Source: Chryseobacterium sp. POL2 (GTDB lineage: Bacteria; Bacteroidota; Bacteroidia; Flavobacteriales; Weeksellaceae). Taken from it: DNA of 64,000 bases. The notes under the pieces were generated by a model. The model saw nothing but the letters and a program-made list of their open reading frames with translations, was not told where the DNA came from and ran no database searches. Location: contig NZ_CP049298.1 of NCBI RefSeq assembly GCF_011058315.1, positions 2,480,001 through 2,544,000 of the forward strand. The letters are read 5' to 3'. A program made the translations under genes and the position numbers. Positions 33,171-41,840 of the stretch are shown one piece after another. Position 1 is the stretch's first letter. Every line of letters begins with the position of its first letter.

Positions 33171-33178
33171 CAAAATTA
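33171..33178 (-). promoter_or_regulatory. Candidate -7 box for the lipoprotein-apt operon
   Basis: Reads TAATTTTG on the minus strand, giving an untranslated leader of about 90 nt. The leader region contains a perfect ATGCAA-TGTT-TTGCAT inverted repeat (33135-33150). Confidence 0.35.
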
Positions 33179-33239
33179 CATCATTTCTTTTTTCGCGAAG
33201 CAAATTAAAAAAACTATTTTTACAAAAATTAATAGTAGT

Positions 33240-33662
33240 ATGTCGAATAAATTGACGGTTGAGATCCATAGTTTTTCCTATAAAAAAGGAGGAATCCCAA
33301 AAGATGATTCTGGAAATGGTGGAGGATTTGTGTTTGATTGTCGAGGAATTCTCAATCCTGGACGTATTGAAGAATACAAATCTCAAACAGGAAATGATGT
33401 TGCAGTTCAAGAATATTTAGAAGAAAACACAAAGATGCCTTCGTTCCTGCACGCTGTAAAATCTATTGTTTCTATTAATATTGATGATTATCTGGAGAGA
33501 GGTTTTGAAAATCTTCAAATCAATTTTGGGTGTACAGGTGGACAGCACCGCTCGGTATATTCTGCATTGAAAATTACTGAATTTATCAAAGAAAAATATC
33601 CGAAGGTTGATGTCAAAATTCAGCATGATGAGCAACCACAACTTAACAAGTCACAAGCTTAA
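33240..33662 (+). CDS. Free-standing RapZ C-terminal domain protein
   Basis: 140 residues consisting only of the C-terminal domain of RapZ/YvcJ: VEIHSFSYKKGGIP, VFDCRGILNPGR, and the signature NFGCTGGQHRSVY. Full RapZ has an N-terminal P-loop kinase-like domain, absent here. In E. coli the RapZ C-terminal domain binds the small RNA GlmZ and glucosamine-6-phosphate. In Bacteroidota it is also found joined to a sugar-kinase-like domain next to a MurU-type enzyme. Start at MSNKL; the frame upstream is not coding. It overlaps the next gene by 1 nt (TAATG). Confidence 0.85.
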   Translation: MSNKLTVEIHSFSYKKGGIPKDDSGNGGGFVFDCRGILNPGRIEEYKSQTGNDVAVQEYLEENTKMPSFLHAVKSIVSINIDDYLERGFENLQINFGCTGGQHRSVYSALKITEFIKEKYPKVDVKIQHDEQPQLNKSQA

Positions 33663-34375
33663 TGAAAGCCTTGATTTTTGCGGCAGGCAAGGGGACAAGA
33701 CTTCAACCATTCACCAACTTTCATCCCAAAGCGCTAGCTGAAGTTAACGGAATTCCTTTATTGGAACGAAATATCAAGTATTTGCAATCACATGGTATCA
33801 ATGATTTTGTTATCAATGTTCATCATTTTGGAGAGCAAATCATTAAGTTTTTGGAATTAAAAAATAATTTTGGTGCCAATATTGAAATTTCGGATGAGCG
33901 AGAAAAATTATTAGAAACTGGCGGTGGTTTGGTTTTTGCAAGAGACTTACTATCATCGGAAGAGAGTTTCCTCATTATGAATGCCGATATCTTAACAGAT
34001 CTCAATATTTCTAATTTTTTAAAATTCCATTTGGACGGCAATAACTTTGTTACATTAGCCGTTTCGGACAGACAAAGCTCAAGAAAATTATTTTTTGATA
34101 AAGAAATGATTTTAAAAGGCTGGAAAAACCTTGGAACTAACGAAACTAAAATGGCTTGTGATAATGATAACTTCAGAGAATTAGCTTTTAGCGGTATCCA
34201 TTGTGTGCATACATCTATCTTTGAAAAAATAACGAGAAACGGAAAATTTTCAATAATGGATGAATATCTTGATATGATGATGACCGAAAAAATTATAGGT
34301 TACGAACATAACGCGAATTTGATAGATGTCGGAAAACCCGAATCTATACAACAAGCAGAAAAATTATTTTTATGA
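33662..34375 (+). CDS. Sugar-1-phosphate nucleotidyltransferase, MurU-like
   Basis: 237 residues of the NTP-transferase family with the nucleotide loop FAAGKGTRLQPFT, HPKALAEVNGIPLLERN and VINVHHFGEQI, and IMNADILTD for metal binding. The closest match by eye is MurNAc-1-phosphate uridylyltransferase (MurU) of peptidoglycan recycling, but mannose- or heptose-phosphate nucleotidyltransferases share these motifs. Overlaps both neighbours (1 nt with the RapZ-C gene, 4 nt with the LOG gene), so the three are translationally coupled. Confidence 0.85.
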   Translation: MKALIFAAGKGTRLQPFTNFHPKALAEVNGIPLLERNIKYLQSHGINDFVINVHHFGEQIIKFLELKNNFGANIEISDEREKLLETGGGLVFARDLLSSEESFLIMNADILTDLNISNFLKFHLDGNNFVTLAVSDRQSSRKLFFDKEMILKGWKNLGTNETKMACDNDNFRELAFSGIHCVHTSIFEKITRNGKFSIMDEYLDMMMTEKIIGYEHNANLIDVGKPESIQQAEKLFL

Positions 34376-35088
34376 TTGACGATAGCAAAGACTTAGATAA
34401 AAGATTACACGAAAGTTTCAGACGAAAAACTTGGGACGAAACCATTACCAAAGACAGTTGGATGGTTTTCAAAGTGATGGCTGAGTTTGTAGATGGTTAC
34501 GAAAAAATGGGACGTATAGGACCTTGCGTTTCGATATTTGGTTCTGCCAGATTAAAAAAAGACGATTATTATTACAACATGGCGATCGAGATTGCGACCA
34601 AAATTACCGAAATAGGTTTTGGCGTTATCACAGGTGGAGGCCCTGGTATAATGGAAGCTGGTAACAAAGGGGCTTTTGGACATGGTATTTCTATTGGGCT
34701 TAATATTGACTTGCCGTTTGAACAACATTTCAATCCGTATATTGATAAAGGTTATAACCTCGATTTTGACTATTTCTTTGTTAGAAAAGTCATGTTTGTA
34801 AAATATTCTCAAGGATTTATTGTCATGCCAGGTGGTTTTGGGACTTTGGATGAATTGTCTGAAGCTTTAACTTTAATTCAGACGAAGAAGATTGGACGTT
34901 TTCCTATTGTATTGATAGGCTCAGATTTTTGGAGCGGACTTTTGGACTGGTTCAAAAACACATTGGTAGAACGAAAGCTAATCAATGAAGAGGATTTACA
35001 ATTATTCCGAGTTGTAGATACAGCAGATGATGCCGTGGCACACATTAAAGCATTCTATGACAAATATGCTGTGAACGTCAATTTCTAA
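34372..35088 (+). CDS. LOG-family protein (TIGR00730 Rossmann fold)
   Basis: 238 residues with GGGPGIMEAGNKGAF and the signature PGGFGTLDELSE. LOG-type enzymes release cytokinin-like bases from nucleoside monophosphates (phosphoribohydrolase); some members are pyrimidine/purine nucleotide 5'-monophosphate nucleosidases. Third gene in the RapZ-C operon, with an ATGA overlap to the nucleotidyltransferase. Confidence 0.88.
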   Translation: MIDDSKDLDKRLHESFRRKTWDETITKDSWMVFKVMAEFVDGYEKMGRIGPCVSIFGSARLKKDDYYYNMAIEIATKITEIGFGVITGGGPGIMEAGNKGAFGHGISIGLNIDLPFEQHFNPYIDKGYNLDFDYFFVRKVMFVKYSQGFIVMPGGFGTLDELSEALTLIQTKKIGRFPIVLIGSDFWSGLLDWFKNTLVERKLINEEDLQLFRVVDTADDAVAHIKAFYDKYAVNVNF

Positions 35089-35136
35089 AATTGGCTGATG
35101 GCATGTTATTTGACCAAATTTTAAAAATCAATAGTT

Positions 35137-35607
35137 ATGAAAAAGTATTTCAACATTTTTGGCGTTTTATTCTTGTTTATTGCAATGAGTTTTACAGGAT
35201 TGGAGATGTTTTCATCGATGACAAAAGTTGAATTTGTAGAAGGTAGCAAAACCTTAAAATTTACAACTAAGCTAAGTACATCCCACATTTCTAAAGCGCT
35301 TAATATTGACCCAAACACAACAGGATTCGATGCAGAGGTTAAAAAATATGTTAATGCTAATGTTGCTATTGCTGTTAATGGGAGTAGTAAAGTATTAACT
35401 TTTACAGGAAGTCAGGTGAATGGCGAATCTGTTTTCGTTTATTATGAAGCTTCTGGTGTTAGCGATGTTTCTAGTTTGAAAATTAAAAACTCAATATTAA
35501 CAAGTGTTTATCCAAAACAAGTTAATATCGTCAACATTTCTTATAAAGGAAACCTGAAAACTGTTAACTTCCAAAAAGGAAAAGAAACTGCAGATGTCAC
35601 ATTTTAA
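35137..35607 (+). CDS. Secreted protein, DUF6702-like
   Basis: 156 residues with a signal peptide (about 1-25), then a beta-rich domain starting MTKVEFVEGSKTLKFTTKLS and ending NLKTVNFQKGKETADVTF. This fits the DUF6702 pattern of periplasmic proteins in Bacteroidota, though assignment is by eye. It follows the LOG gene by 48 nt and has a terminator directly after it. Confidence 0.6.
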   Translation: MKKYFNIFGVLFLFIAMSFTGLEMFSSMTKVEFVEGSKTLKFTTKLSTSHISKALNIDPNTTGFDAEVKKYVNANVAIAVNGSSKVLTFTGSQVNGESVFVYYEASGVSDVSSLKIKNSILTSVYPKQVNIVNISYKGNLKTVNFQKGKETADVTF

Positions 35608-35625
35608 AAGACATTGCTAGTAAAA

Positions 35626-35656
35626 TAAAAACTCCCGAATTTTCGGGAGTTTTTTA
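35626..35656. terminator. Bidirectional terminator before the cbb3 operon end
   Basis: AAAACTCCCGA / TCGGGAGTTTT stem with a 4-nt loop and T runs in both directions, between converging genes. Confidence 0.85.
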
Positions 35657-35659
35657 ATT

Positions 35660-36400
35660 TTAATGACATAATGTATGGTCGTTGGGATCACTACCGTGTT
35701 GATGGTGTTTAATTTGTAATGCTTCTTTTTTCGGGGAAAGATAAGGTATTCCGATTTCTAAACCGCGTAGAATGAAAAGTCCGCCCAAAATAATCATTAC
35801 AACTGGCACGAATTTCACCAATTTTAAACGCATGTTTTGGCTTAAAAAATTCCCCAAAACAACAACTGCAAACATAAAAGGAAAAGTACCCAATCCGAAA
35901 AATAACATATACAAAGCACCTTGCCAAATTCCGCCAGTTGCTAGAGATGCCGTTAAAGCCATATACACCATGCCGCAAGGCAAAAGACCATTAAGAAGGC
36001 CTGTGGTAAATCGCGATGACAAATCAGCTTTGGTTAGTAGTTTTGAAAGTTTTAATTTTACTTTTAATAAGGCTTTGTTGACAAAAGGAATTTTTGTAGC
36101 AAAATCTTTTCCGCCAAAAGAAAATAGAGCCATTACAATCAGCAAAATACCAACGCCAATACTAAGAGAAGTTTGTAAGCCTGCAAAATGAAAACTTTCA
36201 CCAACAATTCCTAAAACAGCACCTAATAAAGAATAAGTGATAATTCTTCCAAAATTATAAGTGAAATTTTGGAGATAGAAGTTGACTTTTTGCTGCCGCG
36301 ATAATCCCATGGAAAGTGCGATAGGTCCACACATGCCAATGCAATGAAAACCTGAAGCAAATCCCAGTAACAAGGCGGATAAAAGCAATGCTATTTCCAT
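35660..36400 (-). CDS. SafE/TauE-like membrane protein of the cbb3 locus (CcoH-like)
   Basis: 246 residues with about six transmembrane helices, starting ALLLSALLLGFASGFHCIGMCGPIA. The HCIGMCGP motif is typical of the cytochrome biogenesis-type sulfite exporter family encoded with cbb3 oxidases. It ends in a His-rich tail (IKHHQHGSDPNDHTLCH) that could bind copper. Overlaps fixH by 10 nt and is the last gene of the operon. Probably helps copper delivery or oxidase assembly. Confidence 0.85.
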   Translation of the reverse strand: MEIALLLSALLLGFASGFHCIGMCGPIALSMGLSRQQKVNFYLQNFTYNFGRIITYSLLGAVLGIVGESFHFAGLQTSLSIGVGILLIVMALFSFGGKDFATKIPFVNKALLKVKLKLSKLLTKADLSSRFTTGLLNGLLPCGMVYMALTASLATGGIWQGALYMLFFGLGTFPFMFAVVVLGNFLSQNMRLKLVKFVPVVMIILGGLFILRGLEIGIPYLSPKKEALQIKHHQHGSDPNDHTLCH

Positions 36401-36846
36401 AATACATCATAATCAATCTGGTAGGATTGGTTATTTTCTTTCCATTTTGTTTTTAAAGTGTAAGAACCAGGTACCAAAACTTTTGCTGGTATCAACATGG
36501 AGTTGGTGCCATCAAGACGTTCTAGTTTATGGATATCTAGATTCGAATCATCCGTGCGGAAGAGTACAATGTCGATTTGTTTATTATCGATTTTTCTTTC
36601 CGAAGGGAAATGAAGTTTTATACCGTTTTTATCTTGGGAGTAAATGGGTTTTATCTCCAGGTGTTGTGCATTTTTTTTGGCATCAATAACATCTTGATAG
36701 ACGAGTTCTTCCTCGTAATAATTGTCAGAAATCATTTCTGCATTTTGCTTTCCTATAGGAAATACTAAAATTAGATACAAAATAAATACAATAAAACTAC
36801 CTAGCGCGATAACGACTCCATGTCCCCACGATAATTTTTTCAACAT
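36391..36846 (-). CDS. fixH: FixH family cbb3 assembly protein
   Basis: 151 residues with one N-terminal membrane helix (about 10-28) and a periplasmic FixH domain (YYEEELVYQDVIDAKKNA ... PGSYTLKTKWKENNQSYQID). FixH is needed for assembly of cbb3 oxidase, together with CcoG and CcoI. Lies 11 nt behind ccoG and overlaps the next gene. Confidence 0.88.
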   Translation of the reverse strand: MLKKLSWGHGVVIALGSFIVFILYLILVFPIGKQNAEMISDNYYEEELVYQDVIDAKKNAQHLEIKPIYSQDKNGIKLHFPSERKIDNKQIDIVLFRTDDSNLDIHKLERLDGTNSMLIPAKVLVPGSYTLKTKWKENNQSYQIDYDVLWK

Positions 36847-36857
36847 TTTTTTTATTT

Positions 36858-38309
36858 TTAAAATTGGAATTTGAATGGACCTTCGAAGTAAGTCTGGAAA
36901 GAGTCTAACAATTTTCCATTCATATCATAAACCCCGATGCTTAGGTTTTGTTTTGATAATTTAATTTGAGATTCTGGGAAACTTACATTGATGGTTCCTT
37001 TAATCATTGCATCTCTTTTCATGATAATTTTGTTACCTCCACTTACGCTGATTGTTCCATTTTGTGGTTCAATAACTTTGATCGTAACGGTTCTTGTTTC
37101 ATTCGATTTGTTAAGGAAAGTATAGTTGTAAGTGTTTGTTATTTTGCCATCACGAAGGAAGAAAGTTGATCCAGGAGGTTTTAAAAATTTGGCCTCCATT
37201 GTTCCTCTATTGTTAAGCAAGAATCCTAAGAAAACCATCAATAAAACTAAAAGAACAGAAGAAATCTTCATTCTATTGTTAAACTTGAATTTTTCTTTTT
37301 TCTCAATCTGGTTGATGGATGCATAGCGAATAAGCCCTTTTGGCAGGCCTACTTTCTCCATAACTTCGTCACACGCATCAATACAAGCTGTACAGTTGAT
37401 GCATTCTAGTTGTTGACCATCACGAATATCAATACCTGTTGGGCATACCACAACGCATTGGTGACAATCTATACAATCGCCTTTTCCTACGGCTTTTCTA
37501 TCTTCTCCTTTTCTCCATTTTGAGCGGTTTTCTCCTCTTTGATAATCATAGAATACATTGATAGTTTCCTTGTCAATCAAGACACCTTGCAATCTTCCAT
37601 AAGGACAAACTAAGGTACAGACTTGCTCTCTAAACCACGCAAATACAAAATAAAATGCTGCGGAGAACATAATCATCACCAAGAAATTAGTTGGTCGTGC
37701 AAATGGACCTTCCTTCATGATTTTGAAAACTTCCTCGTAGCCGACGATATACATGAACATGAAGTGCGTTATGATAACAGAAATCAGAATAAAAATCGAC
37801 CATTTGAGTCCGCGTTTCCATATTTTTTCACTATTCCAAGCTTGCTGGTCTAGTCGGATTTGTTTGTTTCTATCACCTTCTATGGCATATTCAATTTTTC
37901 TAAAAATCATTTCCATAAAAATAGTTTGCGGACATATCCATCCACAAAATATTCTACCAAAAACAACTGTAAATAAAATAATGAATACTAAAGAAGCAAT
38001 TGCACCTAAAGCTAAAATAAAGAAATCTTGAGGGTAAAATGGTTGTCCAACAATAAAGAATTGACGATCCAAGATATTAATCATCAAGAATGGATTGCCA
38101 TTAATTTTTATAAATGGAACCGCAAATAGAATAATTAATAGAATAACACTGACTACATTTCTGTAATTGGTGTATTTTCCTTTTGGTTTTCTAGGAAATA
38201 CCCATTTACGTTTTCCAGTATTATCCATCGTTCCGACAGAATCTCTAAAGGTTTCTGCCTCAACGATTTGGCCTTGCCCACCGATAACAGGTTTGTTAGA
38301 GTCGCTCAT
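36858..38309 (-). CDS. ccoG: Cytochrome c oxidase accessory protein CcoG
   Basis: 483 residues. Membrane helices in the first 230 residues (including GRIFCGWICPQTIFMEMIF), then two [4Fe-4S] ferredoxin motifs (about 277-315: CIDCHQCVVVCPTG and CINCTACIDACDEV), another helix, and an Ig-like C-terminal domain. FixG/RdxA family; CcoG reduces Cu(II) during assembly of the CuB centre in cbb3 oxidase. A long-range inverted repeat (38331-38418) separates it from ccoP. Confidence 0.92.
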   Translation of the reverse strand: MSDSNKPVIGGQGQIVEAETFRDSVGTMDNTGKRKWVFPRKPKGKYTNYRNVVSVILLIILFAVPFIKINGNPFLMINILDRQFFIVGQPFYPQDFFILALGAIASLVFIILFTVVFGRIFCGWICPQTIFMEMIFRKIEYAIEGDRNKQIRLDQQAWNSEKIWKRGLKWSIFILISVIITHFMFMYIVGYEEVFKIMKEGPFARPTNFLVMIMFSAAFYFVFAWFREQVCTLVCPYGRLQGVLIDKETINVFYDYQRGENRSKWRKGEDRKAVGKGDCIDCHQCVVVCPTGIDIRDGQQLECINCTACIDACDEVMEKVGLPKGLIRYASINQIEKKEKFKFNNRMKISSVLLVLLMVFLGFLLNNRGTMEAKFLKPPGSTFFLRDGKITNTYNYTFLNKSNETRTVTIKVIEPQNGTISVSGGNKIIMKRDAMIKGTINVSFPESQIKLSKQNLSIGVYDMNGKLLDSFQTYFEGPFKFQF

Positions 38310-38330
38310 ATCATAACTTTTATAAATAAA

Positions 38331-38418
38331 AAAAGAGATTGCCCGAAAAAAGAATTAATTCTTTTTCCAATACCAGTCCAATTTACGAAAGAACTGATAT
38401 ATTTTGACAATCTCTTTT
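38331..38418 (-). promoter_or_regulatory. Long-range inverted repeat between ccoP and ccoG
   Basis: Arms AAAAGAGATTG (38331-38341) and CAATCTCTTTT (38408-38418) pair perfectly over 11 bp and enclose about 66 nt, including an inner hairpin AAAGAATTAATTCTTT. On the transcribed strand a T run follows the second arm, so the whole may act as a processing or attenuation site between the structural and assembly genes. Confidence 0.5.
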
Positions 38419-38436
38419 ATATGGTTTTCTTAAAAT

Positions 38437-39315
38437 CTATTTCTCCCAGTTCGCTTCTGTACCTTGTGGTGCAGCGCCGCCCTGTGCTTGTGTAATAGGA
38501 GCTTGCTCTTGGTTGATATGATATACATAAGCCGAAACTTTTTCGATATCATTACCAGTTAGCACGCCATTTTGTCCCCAAGCTTGCATTGTTGGATTGT
38601 GTGGACTACCATTGTACACAACGTGGAAAATACTTTTGTATAAGGTTTTTTCCGGTTGATTAATCCAGAAATTGTCTGTCAAGTTTGGACCAATACCTCC
38701 TTTTCCTGCATCCATGTGGCAAGCCACACAGTTTGTTTCAAAGATAGCTTTACCTTCTTCAACATGATCTTCCGTGAAAACAGCGGTTTCCAATGTTGCC
38801 TGCGGTACTGTTTCTAGATACTTTTCGACAGCAGCAATCTGTGCTTTGTGTTCTTGGTTGTACTCGACATCTGGGTCAGCAAAATCTGTAAAGCTAAAAG
38901 AAACAATATACAATACACAATATGCAATACCGAAATAGAATAGACCTAACCACCACTTTGGTAATTGATTGTCAAGCTCCATAATTCCATCGAAACCATG
39001 GTCGATAAGGATATCCTCTTCCTCTTTTGCGGTTTGTTTTTTAGAAGCAGACGCCCACAAATGTTTGAAATAAGGGACTTTTGTTTCTGCTAGATATTGG
39101 TTTTTCTCTTCTTCAGTTAATTTTTTGAATTTTTCATTCTCAATTAAATCACCAATCGCAGACTGAATAAATACTACGATGATACTTACTATGGTTGCTG
39201 CCCAGAAATATTTCGTTTTGAAAAATTCTGAAGTCTGTGCAAACATGTAAAATACGACAAGCAATAATCCTAATACAACAAGGATATTAATATATACGGG
39301 TGTTCTTCTTTTCAT
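38437..39315 (-). CDS. ccoP: cbb3 oxidase cytochrome c subunit (CcoP), mono-heme
   Basis: 292 residues with two N-terminal membrane helices, the CcoP signature DHGFDGIMELDNQLPKWWLGLFY (about 105-125, a third helix following) and a C-terminal cytochrome c domain with a single CVACH motif (near 195) and a distal Met in NPTMQAWG. Proteobacterial CcoP has two heme c sites; only one is seen here. Ends in a Gln/Ala-rich tail. Membrane subunit passing electrons to the catalytic core. Confidence 0.9.
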   Translation of the reverse strand: MKRRTPVYINILVVLGLLLVVFYMFAQTSEFFKTKYFWAATIVSIIVVFIQSAIGDLIENEKFKKLTEEEKNQYLAETKVPYFKHLWASASKKQTAKEEEDILIDHGFDGIMELDNQLPKWWLGLFYFGIAYCVLYIVSFSFTDFADPDVEYNQEHKAQIAAVEKYLETVPQATLETAVFTEDHVEEGKAIFETNCVACHMDAGKGGIGPNLTDNFWINQPEKTLYKSIFHVVYNGSPHNPTMQAWGQNGVLTGNDIEKVSAYVYHINQEQAPITQAQGGAAPQGTEANWEK

Positions 39316-39330
39316 GATCTTAAAATTGTT

Positions 39331-39555
39331 TTAATGCGAAGTTTTATTATCATCTTTTTCTTCGTCTTTTTCCTCAATGTTGATATCGTCATCAAGTGGC
39401 GCATTTTCTTGTTCTTGATAAAACTTTTTTGGTTTGTTGAATACATAGTACGCAATACCAACAAAGGTGATAAGGAACAATATTAATGACAGGGTATTCA
39501 AAAATCCTGCATATTCTACATTGGAAACGATGTCTTTAAAACTTTGCGGAATCAT
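39331..39555 (-). CDS. ccoQ: cbb3 oxidase subunit CcoQ
   Basis: 74 residues with one membrane helix (about 19-40, LNTLSLILFLITFVGIAYYVF) and a very acidic C-terminal tail. Size, topology and position between ccoNO and ccoP match CcoQ, which stabilises the complex. Confidence 0.85.
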   Translation of the reverse strand: MIPQSFKDIVSNVEYAGFLNTLSLILFLITFVGIAYYVFNKPKKFYQEQENAPLDDDINIEEKDEEKDDNKTSH

Positions 39556-39567
39556 TCGTAATTATTA

Positions 39568-41838
39568 TTAGTTGCTCGCAGTTTTTACTTCAGTTGTCTT
39601 AATATCTGTTCCTAAGCGTTGTAAGTACGCAATAAGAGCTGTTATTTCTCTTTTTTCAAGCGGTACGAAACTTGCACCTTGCGTTTCTTTTTGCTTAGCA
39701 AATTCTTCCTTAACGTCTGCTGCTTCAGAATAAATATTTTTAACAATTGCATTGGCTTGATTATTCATCCAAGAATCTATGGAGTCAATCTGTGCTTTTG
39801 TATAAGGTACATCTAGTGAGTTTTTCATAAGCTCAAGTTTGGCTTTGCTCAAAGATGTATCTAGCGTATTTGTAATTAACCAAGGATAACGTGGCATGAT
39901 AGATCCTGCCGATGTTGATCTTGGATTATACATGTGTTTGAAGTGCCAAGAGTCTGGTCTTACACCGCCTTCTCTATGTAGATCTGGCCCAGTTCTTTTA
40001 GAACCCCAAAGGAATGGGAAGTCATATACGAATTCGCCAGCTTTAGAATATTGACCATTTTTACCATTGAAACGTACAACTTCGTCACGGAAAGGTCTAA
40101 TCATTTGAGAGTGACAAGCGTTACACCCTTCTCTAATATAGATGTCTCTACCTTCTAATTCTAATGGACTGTAAGGTTTAACCGCTGATATAGTAGGGAC
40201 GTTATTTTTCACAAATATTGTTGGTAAAATCTCAATCATACCTCCGATAGCTACAGCAACGAAAGCTCCGATTGTTAAATATAAAGGTGTTCTTTCCAAC
40301 CAAAGGTGGAAGGTTTCGCCTTGTTTTCTACCTTTTACAGTTTTAGCCAATGCAGGTGCTTCAGCAGGTACATTTTTAAGGAATGAACCTTGTCTAGCTG
40401 TTGCAATTAGGTTAACTACCATCAAAATTGATCCAATGATGTATAATAAACCACCAACAAATCTCATCTTGTAATATGGTAAAATAGCCGTTACAGTATC
40501 TAACCAGTTTTTATAAACTAAAGTTCCATCTGGGTTGAATTGTTTCCACATCAAACCTTGCGTAAATCCTGAAATATATAAAGGAACGGCATAGAAAATA
40601 ATACCGAAAGTCCCTAGCCAGAAATGCCAGTTAGCCATTTTGGTTGAGTACAATTTAGTTCTCCACATTACAGGTACCAAATAATAGATAACCCCAAATG
40701 CCATAAATCCATTCCATCCTAAAGCACCTAAGTGTACGTGACCAATTACCCAGTCTGTAAAGTGCCCAACTTTATTTAAAGTTTTTGTTGCTAAAATTGG
40801 ACCTTCGAAAGTTGCCATACCGTAACATGTTACCGCCACTACGAAGAATTTAAGAATTGGATTCTCTCTTACTTTATCCCAAGCTCCTCTTAATGTCAAT
40901 AGACCATTAAGCATACCACCCCAGGATGGTGCGATTAGCATAATTGAGAAACCTGTTCCTACGGCCTGTGCCCATGCTGGTAAAGATGTATATTGTAAAT
41001 GGTGAGGGCCTGCCCAGATATATACAAAAATTAATGACCAAAAGTGGATAATTGAAAGTTTGTACGAGAATACTGGTCTTTCTGCTGCTTTAGGTAAGAA
41101 GTAATACATCAAACCTAATACAGGCGTTGTTAATACGAAAGCCACAGCATTGTGACCATACCACCATTGTACTAATGCATCTTTAACACCAGAATAGATA
41201 GAATAAGACTTCCACATTGTTAAAGGAACCTCAAGGTTGTTAAAGATGTGCAACATTGCAATGGCAACCCATGTGCCCAAGTAGAACCAAATAGCAACAT
41301 ACAAGTGTCTAACTCTTCTCTTGGCGATTGTCCCGAACATGTTAATACCGAAAATCACCCAGATTACCGTAATTAAAATGTCAATAGGCCATTCGTGCTC
41401 GGCATATTCTTTAGAAGTGTTAATACCCATAAGGAATGTGATGACTACAGAGACGATCATAATCTGCCATCCCCAGAAGTGGATCCATGACAACGTGTCG
41501 CTCCACATTCTTGTTTTTAGAAGTCGTTGCATCGAGTAATATGCCCCAGCAAAGAAGCTGTTACATACGAACGCGAAAATCACAGCACTAGTGTGCAACA
41601 TTCTGATTCTTCCGAACCCAAATGCCCCATGTGAGTTGATTAATCCCTGCATATCCCCACTCTTGAGACTGGCAATTGTCGGGTCGTCCGTTCCTAAGAA
41701 ATATTCAGGAAGTTCCGGATAAAAAAGCATTAGTGCCGCAGTAAGCCCAAGTAAGAATCCAACCAAGCCAAAAACTACAGTTGCAATCAAAAAAGCTTTT
41801 ACGATACTATTGTCATAACTAAACTTTTGTGTTTCCAT
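39568..41838 (-). CDS. ccoNO: Fused cbb3 oxidase catalytic subunits CcoN and CcoO
   Basis: 756 residues joining two subunits that are separate in proteobacteria. The CcoN part (about 1-480) has the multi-helix heme-copper core: HTSAVIFAFVCN for heme ligation, WWYGHNAVAF for CuB, the GPHHLQYTSLP pair, and HVHLGALGWNGF. The CcoO part has one helix, then the cytochrome c motif CNACHSQMIRPFRDE (near 572) and PRYPWL. The fused form is typical of Bacteroidota. Reduces oxygen to water with high affinity in microaerobic respiration. Confidence 0.95.
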   Translation of the reverse strand: METQKFSYDNSIVKAFLIATVVFGLVGFLLGLTAALMLFYPELPEYFLGTDDPTIASLKSGDMQGLINSHGAFGFGRIRMLHTSAVIFAFVCNSFFAGAYYSMQRLLKTRMWSDTLSWIHFWGWQIMIVSVVITFLMGINTSKEYAEHEWPIDILITVIWVIFGINMFGTIAKRRVRHLYVAIWFYLGTWVAIAMLHIFNNLEVPLTMWKSYSIYSGVKDALVQWWYGHNAVAFVLTTPVLGLMYYFLPKAAERPVFSYKLSIIHFWSLIFVYIWAGPHHLQYTSLPAWAQAVGTGFSIMLIAPSWGGMLNGLLTLRGAWDKVRENPILKFFVVAVTCYGMATFEGPILATKTLNKVGHFTDWVIGHVHLGALGWNGFMAFGVIYYLVPVMWRTKLYSTKMANWHFWLGTFGIIFYAVPLYISGFTQGLMWKQFNPDGTLVYKNWLDTVTAILPYYKMRFVGGLLYIIGSILMVVNLIATARQGSFLKNVPAEAPALAKTVKGRKQGETFHLWLERTPLYLTIGAFVAVAIGGMIEILPTIFVKNNVPTISAVKPYSPLELEGRDIYIREGCNACHSQMIRPFRDEVVRFNGKNGQYSKAGEFVYDFPFLWGSKRTGPDLHREGGVRPDSWHFKHMYNPRSTSAGSIMPRYPWLITNTLDTSLSKAKLELMKNSLDVPYTKAQIDSIDSWMNNQANAIVKNIYSEAADVKEEFAKQKETQGASFVPLEKREITALIAYLQRLGTDIKTTEVKTASN

Positions 41839-41840
41839 AT

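Noticed and set aside
33078-33410. 111-residue upstream extension of the lipoprotein before apt
   Set aside because: It reads through the divergent RapZ-C gene in antisense; a clean lipoprotein signal begins at 33077.
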